A DNA stretch of 64,000 nucleotides, taken from NCBI GenBank assembly GCA_965662045.1, contig CBFIGE010000002.1, forward strand, positions 186,001 through 250,000, given 5' to 3'. Within the stretch, counting starts at the first letter, position 1; each line of letters opens with the position of its first letter. Source of the stretch: UBA3478 sp965662045 (lineage in GTDB: Bacteria > Bacteroidota > Bacteroidia > Flavobacteriales > Flavobacteriaceae). The position numbers and the translations under genes are program-made. Below the pieces are notes generated by a model. That model did no database searches and was not told the origin of the DNA. It was given only the letters and a program-made list of their open reading frames with translations. Below are positions 16,522 through 24,505 of this stretch, one piece after another.

Positions 16522-16902
16522 TTATATATCTTCAAAACTGACATCTGTGAAACTCGAACCTTCAGCTTGGTCATCTGAAGATTCTGAGTCTGTATTTTCA
16601 GTTTTTTTATAGTCTTTTTGATGCCTTTCAGAAATAACTTCTTCACCTTTTTGATCAATAATAAAGGACATCATTTCTTCTACATGATCTTTGAAGGCAA
16701 CAAAGTCTTCTTTGTAGAGATAAATTTTATGCTTTTTGTAGTGAAAACTTCCATCTTCGTTGGTGAATTTTTTACTTTCTGTGATGGTTAGGTAGTAATC
16801 TCCAGCTTTTGTAGATCTTACATCAAAGAAATAAGTTCTTCTTCCAGCTCTTAAAACCTTTGAAAATATTTCTTCTTGTTCGGTTGATTCTCTCGTACTC
16901 AT
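16522..16902 (-). CDS. PUR-alpha-like DNA/RNA-binding protein (DUF3276)
   Basis: 126-aa protein of the DUF3276/PUR family of Bacteroidota, small single-stranded nucleic-acid-binding proteins related to eukaryotic PUR-alpha. The diagnostic part is residues 10-80: SKVLRAGRRTYFFDVRSTK, then YYLTITESKKF and HKIYLYKEDFVAF. The tail from about residue 95 is acidic and Ser/Asp/Glu rich, probably disordered. No target is known. It is followed by the M14 peptidase gene on the same strand, possibly co-transcribed although no functional link is evident. Confidence 0.85.
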   Translation of the reverse strand: MSTRESTEQEEIFSKVLRAGRRTYFFDVRSTKAGDYYLTITESKKFTNEDGSFHYKKHKIYLYKEDFVAFKDHVEEMMSFIIDQKGEEVISERHQKDYKKTENTDSESSDDQAEGSSFTDVSFEDI

Positions 16903-16965
16903 TCGATGATACTTTTAGTAAGGGATATATCAAATTTGTAAAAAAAAAGTTTAGGTAGCAACATT

Positions 16966-18714
16966 TTAGTGTGCTAATTGTTCCGAATACTGTTTATAAT
17001 AATAGCCTTTTGTGTCTTTTAGCAATTCGTTATGGCTTCCTTGTTGTACAATTTTTCCATGATCGAGGATAAGGATTTGGTCTGCATGTTTGACACTTGA
17101 TACTCTATGACTAACAATAAAAGTGGTAATATCAGCTGAACTTTCTTTGAGTTCATTTAAGATTTTTTCTTCAGTTTCTGTGTCTACGGCTGATAAGCAA
17201 TCATCAAAAACAAACAGTTGAGGATTTTTGATAAGTGCTCTTGCAATAGATACACGTTGTTTCTGACCCCCACTCAATGTTATTCCTCGCTCTCCTAAAA
17301 CTGTTTGATATCCATCTTTAAATTCAATGATGTTTTCGTGTACCATAGCTTTTTTTGCGGCTTCAATCACATTTTCTTGATTGAGTTCATCTAGTGAAAA
17401 GGCGATGTTTTTTTCTATGGTTTCTGAAAATAAAAATGCGTCCTGTGGAACAGTGCCAATCGATGATCGCAATACATCTAAGTTGTATTCTTGAAGGTTG
17501 ATGCCATCTAGATATATTGCACCAGAAGTCGGGTCCATGAGTCGAGCGATTAGTTCTAAAAGGGTAGACTTACCAGAACCGGTTTTACCCATAATAGCCA
17601 AGGTTTCTCCTTTCTTCACCTTAAAACTCACCTCTTTTAAAGCTTGAATATTGGTGTCGTCGTAGGTATGTGAGACTTTTTTAAACTCCAGTTCACCTTT
17701 GAGCTCAAAAGAATCAAAATTGTGATTTACGATTTCTGGTTTTGTTTCTAAAAACTCATTGATTCTCTTTTGAGAAGCCTCTGCACGCTGAATTATAGAT
17801 GTTAACCAACCTACTACGGCTACAGGCCAAGTCAACATATTGACATAAAGAATAAATTCTGCGATAACTCCCACAGAATCGATATTTCCTGAGATGTATT
17901 CTTTTCCGCCGATATACATAACAAGTACGTTACTCAAGCCGATAAGTAAAATCATCATCGGAAAAAACCAAGCATTTACTTTAGCCAAACTCATACTTGT
18001 CTCTTTTCCTTCGTTGGAGAGTTGGCTTATTTCGATGTCCAAATTTTTTTCGAGGCGATAAGCCTTAACTACTGCAATTCCAGAAAAAGCCTCTTGGGTA
18101 AAAGTAGACAGCGTAGAGAGATATTGTTGAACTTTTGTGCTTCTTTGGTGAATGATTCGACTTATTCTATAAATTAAAACCGATAAGACAGGAAGCGGTA
18201 AGACGGCGTAAAAAGCAATGGTTGGTGCCTTGATAAACATCAAAGGAATGAGTATTGTGAATAGTGTAAGTGTTTGAAAACCATACATGATTGCTGGGCC
18301 AGCATACATTCTTACTTGAGAAACATCCTCAGAGATACGATTCATTAAGTCTCCAATTCTATTTTTCTTGTAAAATCCTAAGTCGAGGGTCAAATAGTGT
18401 TCAAAAACTTCATTTTTTAGATCGTACTCTATGTATCTAGAAACATTTATGATGTACTGTCTCATCAAAAAAGTAAGCGATGCAGATATCAAAGTAGTCC
18501 CGATGATGATTAAAATATCTTCTAAGAGAGCAGCTTTGGCCTCGCTCATCTCAATAAGACCTTTATTGTAATTTTCAATGACTTGAATGGATGCATTGAC
18601 ATAGGAAGGCATAATGAGAGAAAAAACTCTCGCACTGATTGTAATCAATAGACCTATTAAGAGTTTAGAGCGGTATTTTTTAAAATATTTATTTAGATAT
18701 CGTAGAGCTTTCAT
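16966..18714 (-). CDS. ABC exporter half-transporter with Asp at catalytic Glu site
   Basis: 582-aa type IV (MsbA/MdlA-like) ABC exporter. Six transmembrane helices fill residues 15-310; the nucleotide-binding domain has Walker A GKTGSGKS (376-383), Q-loop TVPQDAF, signature LSGGQKQR (480-487), Walker B LFVFD (500-504) and switch SHRVSS. The residue after Walker B is Asp505 where active sites have Glu. In known heterodimeric exporters one half carries this change, so it may pair with a second half-transporter that is not in this window. Substrate is unknown. It diverges from nusB over 86 bases. Confidence 0.9.
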   Translation of the reverse strand: MKALRYLNKYFKKYRSKLLIGLLITISARVFSLIMPSYVNASIQVIENYNKGLIEMSEAKAALLEDILIIIGTTLISASLTFLMRQYIINVSRYIEYDLKNEVFEHYLTLDLGFYKKNRIGDLMNRISEDVSQVRMYAGPAIMYGFQTLTLFTILIPLMFIKAPTIAFYAVLPLPVLSVLIYRISRIIHQRSTKVQQYLSTLSTFTQEAFSGIAVVKAYRLEKNLDIEISQLSNEGKETSMSLAKVNAWFFPMMILLIGLSNVLVMYIGGKEYISGNIDSVGVIAEFILYVNMLTWPVAVVGWLTSIIQRAEASQKRINEFLETKPEIVNHNFDSFELKGELEFKKVSHTYDDTNIQALKEVSFKVKKGETLAIMGKTGSGKSTLLELIARLMDPTSGAIYLDGINLQEYNLDVLRSSIGTVPQDAFLFSETIEKNIAFSLDELNQENVIEAAKKAMVHENIIEFKDGYQTVLGERGITLSGGQKQRVSIARALIKNPQLFVFDDCLSAVDTETEEKILNELKESSADITTFIVSHRVSSVKHADQILILDHGKIVQQGSHNELLKDTKGYYYKQYSEQLAH

Positions 18715-18733
18715 AGCAAGATAAGAATCACAT

Positions 18734-18741
18734 CAAAGATA
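18734..18741 (-). promoter_or_regulatory. Putative -7 box for the ABC exporter gene
   Basis: Minus-strand TATCTTTG (18741 to 18734) matches TAnnTTTG and ends 19 bases before the start codon at 18714. No -33 TTG is obvious. Confidence 0.35.
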
Positions 18742-18762
18742 GCTTAGATGAATTTATAAGTT

Positions 18763-18770
18763 TACTTTTG
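18763..18770 (+). promoter_or_regulatory. Putative -7 box for nusB
   Basis: TACTTTTG matches TAnnTTTG and ends 30 bases before the nusB start. It lies within the 86-base divergent gap shared with the ABC exporter gene. Confidence 0.38.
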
Positions 18771-18800
18771 TGCCAATTACTTACAAGAAAAGATTGAAAC

Positions 18801-19745
18801 ATGCTCTCTCGTCGGCAAATTAGAATTAAAGTTATGCAAGGAGCTTACGCGGTTTTGCAAAACAAAGAACAGACTATTGATTCTCAGCTTAACTTTCTGA
18901 AAGGGAGTATAAGAGATGCCTACAAGCTCTATGTATTTCAATTTAATTTAATGAGTGAGTTGTATCGTTATGTCGATAAGCGTTTGGTTAAAGAGCGAAA
19001 TCGATATTTAAAATCTGAAATAAGTTCTGCAGATCCTGAACGTTTGGTTAAGAATAAATTTTGGGTGAATATCATTAATGATAAAACACTTAAAGAGGCT
19101 TGTGAAACTTATCATGTGTCGGACTGGAGTATGCACCAGGATTATCTTAAATCCATTTATGAGGATTTAATTTTAAAGGATTTTTACCAAGACTATATGA
19201 ATGCTGAAACAATTTCTCATGAAATTGATAAAGAGTTTGTGCTTCAACTCTTTAAGCAGGTAATTGCCCCAAACGAGAAGTTGTATGAAAAAATTGAGGA
19301 ACAACAATTGACTTGGCTCGATGATTTACCACTAATTAATACATTTATTCTCAAATGGATAAGTAATCAAGATTCGGAGGTAGAAGTTTTTAGTATCGGA
19401 GACAATTTAGTTGAGAGTTCTGAAGATGTGGATTTCGGAACCAAGCTCTTGGAGTTTATATTGTTGAGAAATGAAGAACTAGCCAAGGAAATTGAAGGAA
19501 AGACCCCTAATTGGGAACAAGATAGAATCGCAGATATTGATTTGATTTTATTGAAAATGGCAATTTGTGAATTACTCTATTTCAATCAAATTCCAGTTCG
19601 TGTAACAATTAATGAATATCTGGAAATTGCTAAAGAATATTCTGGTCCCAAAAGCAGTATTTTTTTAAATGGAATAATGGATAAACTTTTGAATGAGTTC
19701 CAAGAAAACAATCGAATTAAAAAAGTAGGTAGGGGACTTTTATAG
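18801..19745 (+). CDS. nusB: Transcription antitermination factor NusB, long form
   Basis: Antitermination/rRNA transcription factor that works with NusE (S10) at boxA sites. 314 aa, over twice the E. coli length (139). The conserved NusB fold is recognisable at both ends: MLSRRQIRIKVMQGAYAVLQ at the start and, around residues 240-300, DRIADIDLILLKMAICELL, IPVRVTINEYLEIAKEYS and FLNGIMDKL. The central ~140 residues form an all-helical insertion of unknown role, seen from memory in many Bacteroidota NusB proteins. It leads a nusB-DUF1573-yajC run that ends in a bidirectional terminator. Confidence 0.9.
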   Translation: MLSRRQIRIKVMQGAYAVLQNKEQTIDSQLNFLKGSIRDAYKLYVFQFNLMSELYRYVDKRLVKERNRYLKSEISSADPERLVKNKFWVNIINDKTLKEACETYHVSDWSMHQDYLKSIYEDLILKDFYQDYMNAETISHEIDKEFVLQLFKQVIAPNEKLYEKIEEQQLTWLDDLPLINTFILKWISNQDSEVEVFSIGDNLVESSEDVDFGTKLLEFILLRNEELAKEIEGKTPNWEQDRIADIDLILLKMAICELLYFNQIPVRVTINEYLEIAKEYSGPKSSIFLNGIMDKLLNEFQENNRIKKVGRGLL

Positions 19746-19761
19746 ACTTGAAAGAATATGT

Positions 19762-19769
19762 TATTTTTG
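19762..19769 (+). promoter_or_regulatory. Putative internal -7 box before the DUF1573 gene
   Basis: TATTTTTG matches TAnnTTTG and ends 19 bases before the start at 19789. It may give the DUF1573-yajC pair its own promoter. Confidence 0.33.
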
Positions 19770-19788
19770 GAAAAAATAGAATTTAATT

Positions 19789-20280
19789 ATGAATAATCGA
19801 ATCCTTTCTTATGCATTAACAGTGATTATTGCTTTCGCTGTGACTTCATGTAAGCAAAAAGCTGCAGATAAAGTAAGTTCTGCAAATATTGAAAATGCAG
19901 TTCAGCGCGATGCTGAACAAGCTAAAGTGCCAGTTATGAGTTTTGAATCAAAAGAACATGATTTTGGTCAAATCGCCTATGGAGCACCACAAGAAAAAAT
20001 ATTTGAATTTACCAATACAGGTGATGCTCCGTTAATTATTACAGATGCAAAATCGTCTTGTGGGTGTACGGTTCCTGACTATCCTAAAAATCAACCTATC
20101 GCTCCAGGTGAGAGCGCTTCTTTGGTGGTTAAGTTTAACGGTACAGGTGCTAATCAAGTTACAAAAAGTATTACCCTTAATACAAATACTTCTACTGGAA
20201 CTGAAATGTTGCGCATAAAAGCTTTTATTCAACCAAGGCAGAACGGTACATTCGAAGCTCCTTTCAAAACCACAAACTAA
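19789..20280 (+). CDS. DUF1573 lipoprotein
   Basis: 163-aa exported protein. A hydrophobic signal peptide ends in a lipobox-like VTSC with Cys21, so it is probably lipid-anchored. Residues 50-150 form one DUF1573 immunoglobulin-like domain (ASH/HYDIN-like), recognisable by the HDFGQI, FEFTNTGDAPLIITDAKSSC, GCTVP and GESASLVVKFN stretches. Function in Bacteroidota is unknown; it is often next to yajC in this phylum from memory. Only four bases separate it from yajC here, so it may serve protein export or envelope assembly. Confidence 0.85.
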   Translation: MNNRILSYALTVIIAFAVTSCKQKAADKVSSANIENAVQRDAEQAKVPVMSFESKEHDFGQIAYGAPQEKIFEFTNTGDAPLIITDAKSSCGCTVPDYPKNQPIAPGESASLVVKFNGTGANQVTKSITLNTNTSTGTEMLRIKAFIQPRQNGTFEAPFKTTN

Positions 20281-20284
20281 TTAG

Positions 20285-20566
20285 ATGGAGGCGCTAAATC
20301 AGTTTTTACCACTGATCTTAATCTTTGTAGTGGCTTATTTTTTTATGATTCGTCCACAAGTGAAGAGACAGAAAGACGAAAAGAAATTTGTTCAAGAGTT
20401 AAAGCGAGGTGATCGTGTCATCACGAAAAGTGGCTTGCACGGTAAAGTACTTGAATTTGGAGATGAAAACAAGAGTGTAGTCATTGAAACAATGGCGGGA
20501 AAACTCAAATTTGACAAGTCAGCAATATCTCACGAATTATCACAGACCATAAAGACTAAAAAGTAA
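20285..20566 (+). CDS. yajC: Sec translocon accessory subunit YajC
   Basis: 93-aa single-pass membrane protein that associates with SecDF and the SecYEG translocon. One N-terminal helix (about residues 5-24, FLPLILIFVVAYFFMIRP) is followed by the family signature QVKRQKDEKKFVQELKRGD and the beta-rich ITKSGLHGKVLEFGDE part. Length is typical. It ends just before a bidirectional terminator shared with the convergent PepT-like gene. Confidence 0.92.
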   Translation: MEALNQFLPLILIFVVAYFFMIRPQVKRQKDEKKFVQELKRGDRVITKSGLHGKVLEFGDENKSVVIETMAGKLKFDKSAISHELSQTIKTKK

Positions 20567-20591
20567 GAATGTTAGTTTTTTAATATTTTAC

Positions 20592-20620
20592 AAAAGGTTT
20601 CCTACTTGGAAGCCTTTTTT
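20592..20620. terminator. Bidirectional terminator between yajC and PepT-like gene
   Basis: AGGTTTCC (20595-20602) pairs with GGAAGCCT (20608-20615) around a five-base TACTT loop, with flanking A-run and T-run on either side (20592-20594 and 20615-20620). The 3' arm is inside the coding sequence of the minus-strand gene, including its stop codon (20602-20604). Confidence 0.75.
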
Positions 20621-21849
20621 CGTTTACTTGCATTGTACACTAATTCTTGGATAAAATCTACAGCCTTTTCCATATGTTGAACAGAGATGTATTCCTTGGT
20701 GGTTCTTTGATGCATCCCACCTGTAAATAAACCTATTGTGGGTATTCCTAAGGCATTAAATTTTATGGCGTTACTCAAGTGATGTGAGCCAATGGTTTGA
20801 AGTTTATTTAGCCCTTTATTGATAGCTGTTCGGACTGTAAAATCTACAAGGGGCCAATGGTTTTTTAAGTGTTCTTCAATAGAATAGTGTCTATTTTTCA
20901 GTTGTATGCCAATCGAATTAGGGTATAGTTTATTTTGCTGTTCTGCGATGTAACTTAAAAGCCTTAAACGAGCCGCAAATCTATTTTTGTCGAGATCTTC
21001 AATAATAAGCTTTAATTGACTTGCATGCGAATCACCTAGAATTTTGTCCAAATGAAAACGCCCTTTTTTTTGGTCACTTAATAGTGCGTCCTCTTTCATG
21101 GGCAGAGCGTTGATAAACTCATTGGTCAATTCTAGAGCGCTGACCGATTCCTCCTCAATAGTGCCGTACTGCTGATAATTGCCTCTAATTGTAACTTCTG
21201 CTTCTACAAGTTCACTGCTTTTGTAATATATGTTTCCTAAGTCTCCTCCTTCAATAGTGTAATTCCAATCAGGAGTGAAATCTTTCGGTAGTGCTTTTTG
21301 AATGTTTTTGTCGCTGTAGGAATCGGTGAGAACAAGTAATAGAATCTTACCGTATTTGGCTTTATTCTTAACAATGGCTTTTATAGCATGTAATACAATG
21401 CTAATAGCTGCTTTGCTCTCTGTGCCTAGAACGCTATGACCATCAGAGGAAATGATATAATTATTTTTGAGTCGATTTAAAAAGCTAAGCTCTTCTTCGT
21501 TAAGCAGTGATGAAAAATGACTTTTATGCACCCTATTCTTTGGATTGTATTTTTCGAATATTATAGGTTTTGAGCAACTTGGAAGTGCCGGAGTGGAATC
21601 GGTTTGAACTACTAAGCCTATGGTTGGGATACTACTCCTTTTGGCACTAGCGGGCACTTCAGCAAAGATTCCATGGGACTCTAATTTTTTAATATTTTTT
21701 TCGGGAACAATAGTTTTAAGTTCTTGTTCGATAATTTTTAATACAGAAATTTGTCCATAGGATGGATTTTGTTGTTTACGACCTACAATTGATGAGGTAT
21801 CGATTGAAACCAAGTCCAAAAACGTTTGTGTTAATGCATTCATACCCAT
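20602..21849 (-). CDS. PepT-like M20B protein lacking most metal ligands
   Basis: 415 aa, the size of peptidase T (tripeptidase, M20B). The C-terminal GIPTIGLFTGG and EYISVQHMEKAVDFI stretches align with PepT's final domain, as does YTIEGGDLG (198-206). However the ligand positions have changed: HVDT reads QTDS (82-85), the bridging Asp in LLGADDKAG is Ser145 (VLGTESKAA), the catalytic and ligand glutamates in FTPDEEIG are Tyr178-Ser179, and the Asp of YTVDGG is Glu200. It is probably not an active zinc peptidase. The frame is intact and long, so it is not a simple pseudogene. A Met3 start is also possible. Confidence 0.7.
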   Translation of the reverse strand: MGMNALTQTFLDLVSIDTSSIVGRKQQNPSYGQISVLKIIEQELKTIVPEKNIKKLESHGIFAEVPASAKRSSIPTIGLVVQTDSTPALPSCSKPIIFEKYNPKNRVHKSHFSSLLNEEELSFLNRLKNNYIISSDGHSVLGTESKAAISIVLHAIKAIVKNKAKYGKILLLVLTDSYSDKNIQKALPKDFTPDWNYTIEGGDLGNIYYKSSELVEAEVTIRGNYQQYGTIEEESVSALELTNEFINALPMKEDALLSDQKKGRFHLDKILGDSHASQLKLIIEDLDKNRFAARLRLLSYIAEQQNKLYPNSIGIQLKNRHYSIEEHLKNHWPLVDFTVRTAINKGLNKLQTIGSHHLSNAIKFNALGIPTIGLFTGGMHQRTTKEYISVQHMEKAVDFIQELVYNASKRKKASK

Positions 21850-21918
21850 TAATTAGTGGAAAATTAAAAAGTTAATTCTTAGTAAAATAATTATATGCCC
21901 TATTCCTTCAATACTTGC

Positions 21919-21926
21919 TATTTTTG
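21919..21926 (+). promoter_or_regulatory. Putative -7 box immediately before pyrD
   Basis: TATTTTTG matches TAnnTTTG and ends five bases before the first ATG (21932) and eight before the second (21935). If used, the mRNA would have almost no leader. No clear -33 element is seen. Confidence 0.33.
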
Positions 21927-21934
21927 AACTTATG

Positions 21935-22975
21935 ATGTATCGATTTATAACGCGTTTTATTCTCTTTAAATTTGATGCTGAGAAAGCCCATTATATAACG
22001 TTTTTTCTGCTTAAAATATTTTCTTTCCTAGGATTGTCAAAGTTCTACAATTCGTTCTTTGTGCCTAAAGGAGATGTCTTAGAGAAAAATCTTATGGGAT
22101 TAAAGTTTTCGAATCCTGTAGGTTTGGCTGCTGGAATGGATAAAAATGCAGAATTGTGTCAATCTTTTCACGATATCGGCTTTGGTTTTGTTGAAATAGG
22201 TACCCTTACACCTAAACCTCAACAGGGTAATCCTAAAAAAAGACTCTTTCGTTTACTTGACGATGAAGGAATAATTAATAGAATGGGCTTTAATAATGAG
22301 GGTGTTCAAAAAGCAGTACTACGTCTTCAAAAAAAGAGAAACTTTATAGTTGGAGGAAATATTGGGAAAAACAAAATAACACCAAATGAAAAGGCCCTAG
22401 ATGATTATTTAATATGCTTGAATGCGCTTTACGATGTTGTGGATTATTTTGTCGTGAATGTTAGCTCTCCAAATACTCCAGGTTTAAGAGAACTTCAAGA
22501 AAAAGAGCCCCTAACTCGATTGTTGTCCAATCTAAAAGAAGAAGGAAGTAAATTGGCTAAATCTCTTAATGTCAGTGAAAAACCCATTTTATTAAAGCTT
22601 GCTCCAGACTTGGGTAATCAACAGTTAATGGACATCATCGAAATAGTTGAGAATACTGCAATTTCAGGTATAATTGCTACTAATACTACCATATCTAGAG
22701 ATGGAATTGACTCCGCTCAGAAATTCGCGAGCGAATCAGGTGGATTAAGTGGTCGACCTCTTTGTGATCGCAGTACTGAGGTGATTAAATTCATTGCAAA
22801 CAATAAAAGTAAACCTTTTGTGATTGTGGGTGTGGGAGGAATTCACAATGTTGAATCGGCTTTAGAAAAGTTGAATGCAGGTGCTGACTTAATTCAGATT
22901 TATTCTGGTTTAGTTTACGAAGGGCCAGGGCTTATTTCATCCATTTTGAAATCACTAAAAAAAGAATCGATGTGA
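21935..22975 (+). CDS. pyrD: Dihydroorotate dehydrogenase (quinone), class 2
   Basis: Membrane-associated FMN enzyme oxidising dihydroorotate to orotate with quinone (EC 1.3.5.2) in pyrimidine synthesis. 346 aa from the second of two tandem ATGs (21932, 21935), chosen because MYRFITRFILFKFD matches the usual amphipathic class-2 N-terminus. Signatures: FSNPVGLAAGMDKNAE, GTLTPKPQQGNP, the catalytic-serine stretch VNVSSPNTPGLRELQ, GIIATNTTISR and IVGVGGI with QIYSGLVYEGP. It starts a pyrD-lysE-HMG-CoA lyase run with overlapping codons. Confidence 0.95.
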   Translation: MYRFITRFILFKFDAEKAHYITFFLLKIFSFLGLSKFYNSFFVPKGDVLEKNLMGLKFSNPVGLAAGMDKNAELCQSFHDIGFGFVEIGTLTPKPQQGNPKKRLFRLLDDEGIINRMGFNNEGVQKAVLRLQKKRNFIVGGNIGKNKITPNEKALDDYLICLNALYDVVDYFVVNVSSPNTPGLRELQEKEPLTRLLSNLKEEGSKLAKSLNVSEKPILLKLAPDLGNQQLMDIIEIVENTAISGIIATNTTISRDGIDSAQKFASESGGLSGRPLCDRSTEVIKFIANNKSKPFVIVGVGGIHNVESALEKLNAGADLIQIYSGLVYEGPGLISSILKSLKKESM

Positions 22976-23598
22976 ATTTAGAATTGTTCCTTGGTTTTTG
23001 CGCTGCTTCATTTGGACTTGCTCTTACACCTGGACCAGATAATTTCTATGTTCTTACCATTGGTTTGCAACAAGGCTTCAAGAGAGGTTTGTGGGCGACC
23101 TTGGGCTTTGTTTTTGGATGCTTGGTGCACACTTTATTTCTCGCTTTGGGTTTAGCAGCCTTAATTCAAACTAATGAGACACTCTTGTGGGCTGTTAAAG
23201 GTTTTGGGGCTGGTTATCTTTTGTATTTAACCTATTTGACGATTCTCGCTATTAAACGAAAACGAAAAATTGCAATAGAAGATCGAGACGAAGCTGCGCA
23301 AGGTAATATGCAGCTTATTTTTAAGACCTTTAGCATGAATGTTTTGAACCCTAAAGTCAGTCTGTTTTTTTTAGCTTTTTTTCCAGGCTTTTTATTTCAT
23401 GACGAGTTTGATGTGATTGTACAGTTTTTAATACTGGGTTTAAGCTTTGCATTTATTACTTTAATTGTATTTGGACTAATAGCCTTTACTGCCGGACGAC
23501 TAAAACATTACTTTGAAAATTATCAGGTACAGTTGTTATACTTACAAGCAATTGTTTTTGTCTCTATCGCACTACTTATTTTAATTCCATCGTCATGA
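22972..23598 (+). CDS. LysE/RhtB-type amino acid exporter
   Basis: 208-aa six-helix membrane protein of the LysE/RhtB family, which export amino acids or related compounds. The N-terminal signature TPGPDNFYVLTIGLQQGFKRG (split as TPGPDNFYVLTIG and LQQGFKRG) and the mid-protein NVLNPKVSLFFLAFFPGF are diagnostic. Start codon is GTG at 22972, overlapping the pyrD stop (GTGA); its own stop overlaps the next ATG (ATGA). Substrate is unknown. Confidence 0.85.
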   Translation: MNLELFLGFCAASFGLALTPGPDNFYVLTIGLQQGFKRGLWATLGFVFGCLVHTLFLALGLAALIQTNETLLWAVKGFGAGYLLYLTYLTILAIKRKRKIAIEDRDEAAQGNMQLIFKTFSMNVLNPKVSLFFLAFFPGFLFHDEFDVIVQFLILGLSFAFITLIVFGLIAFTAGRLKHYFENYQVQLLYLQAIVFVSIALLILIPSS

Positions 23599-24452
23599 TT
23601 AAGTTGATTGAATGTCCTAGAGATGCAATGCAAGGAATTAAAACGTTTATTCCTACAGACAAGAAAATAAGATATCTTCAATCCTTGCTCAACTGTAATT
23701 TTGATGTCCTTGATATTGGAAGTTTTGTTTCTCCAAAAGCTATACCCCAAATGCGAGACACAGCAGAAGTTTTGGATGCATTGGATTTTAGTAATACCAC
23801 AACCGAACTCTCTGTGATTGTCGCCAATATAAGAGGAGCAAAAGAGGCTTGCGGCTTTGAACAAATAAAGTATTTGGGGTTTCCATTCTCGATTTCTGAA
23901 ATTTTTCAAATGCGAAATACGCATAAGACGATTGAAGAGTCCTTTGCATTACTCGATTCGATTCAAGGTCTTTGTAATTCGAACAATAAGGAATTAGTGG
24001 TTTATTTATCTATGGGTTTTGGTAACCCCTATGGAGATCCATGGAACATGTCTGTTGTTTTTCATTGGATTGAGCAACTTGCCCAAAAAGGCATTCGAAT
24101 TATTTCACTTTCTGACACCATGGGAAATGCTGAAATCACTGATATTGCTGAGGTGTTTACAGCTCTTATTCCTCATTATAAGCAGATTGAATTCGGTGCT
24201 CATTTTCATTGTGCTCCGTTAGCCTGGAAACAAAAATTAGAGGCCGCTTTTAACGCAGGTTGTAAACGTTTTGATACGGCCATACAAGGTTATGGAGGTT
24301 GCCCTATGGCTTCCAATGAATTGGTGGGAAACTTGCCAACAGAAAAGGCAATTTCGTTTTTTACAGCTCATAAGGCTAAGATAAATATCGAGATGTTTGC
24401 CTTTGAGGCGGCAGTTAATCAAGCAAAGGTTTTGTTTTCTCAGTACGCTTGA
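23595..24452 (+). CDS. Hydroxymethylglutaryl-CoA lyase-like protein
   Basis: 285-aa DRE-TIM metallolyase that fits HMG-CoA lyase (EC 4.1.3.4; HMG-CoA to acetoacetate and acetyl-CoA, the end of leucine breakdown). Visible: IECPRDAMQGI at the N-terminus (metal Asp), DIGSFVSPKAIPQM, SLSDTMG, the metal-binding HFHC, and GYGGCPMASNELVGN with the mobile-loop catalytic cysteine. The family also contains related aldolases, but this combination favours HMG-CoA lyase. It is coupled to the LysE-type exporter gene by ATGA. It is followed by guaB with a separate promoter. Confidence 0.87.
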   Translation: MIKLIECPRDAMQGIKTFIPTDKKIRYLQSLLNCNFDVLDIGSFVSPKAIPQMRDTAEVLDALDFSNTTTELSVIVANIRGAKEACGFEQIKYLGFPFSISEIFQMRNTHKTIEESFALLDSIQGLCNSNNKELVVYLSMGFGNPYGDPWNMSVVFHWIEQLAQKGIRIISLSDTMGNAEITDIAEVFTALIPHYKQIEFGAHFHCAPLAWKQKLEAAFNAGCKRFDTAIQGYGGCPMASNELVGNLPTEKAISFFTAHKAKINIEMFAFEAAVNQAKVLFSQYA

Positions 24453-24482
24453 TACAGATTACACACAAATAGAGTACATTTG
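24449..24482 (+). promoter_or_regulatory. Putative guaB promoter
   Basis: TTG at 24449-24451 and TACATTTG at 24475-24482 are 23 bases apart, a somewhat long but acceptable -33/-7 spacing. The box ends 23 bases before the ATG. Confidence 0.5.
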
Positions 24483-24505
24483 CATGCAATTAAATAGTAA
24501 TTGCA

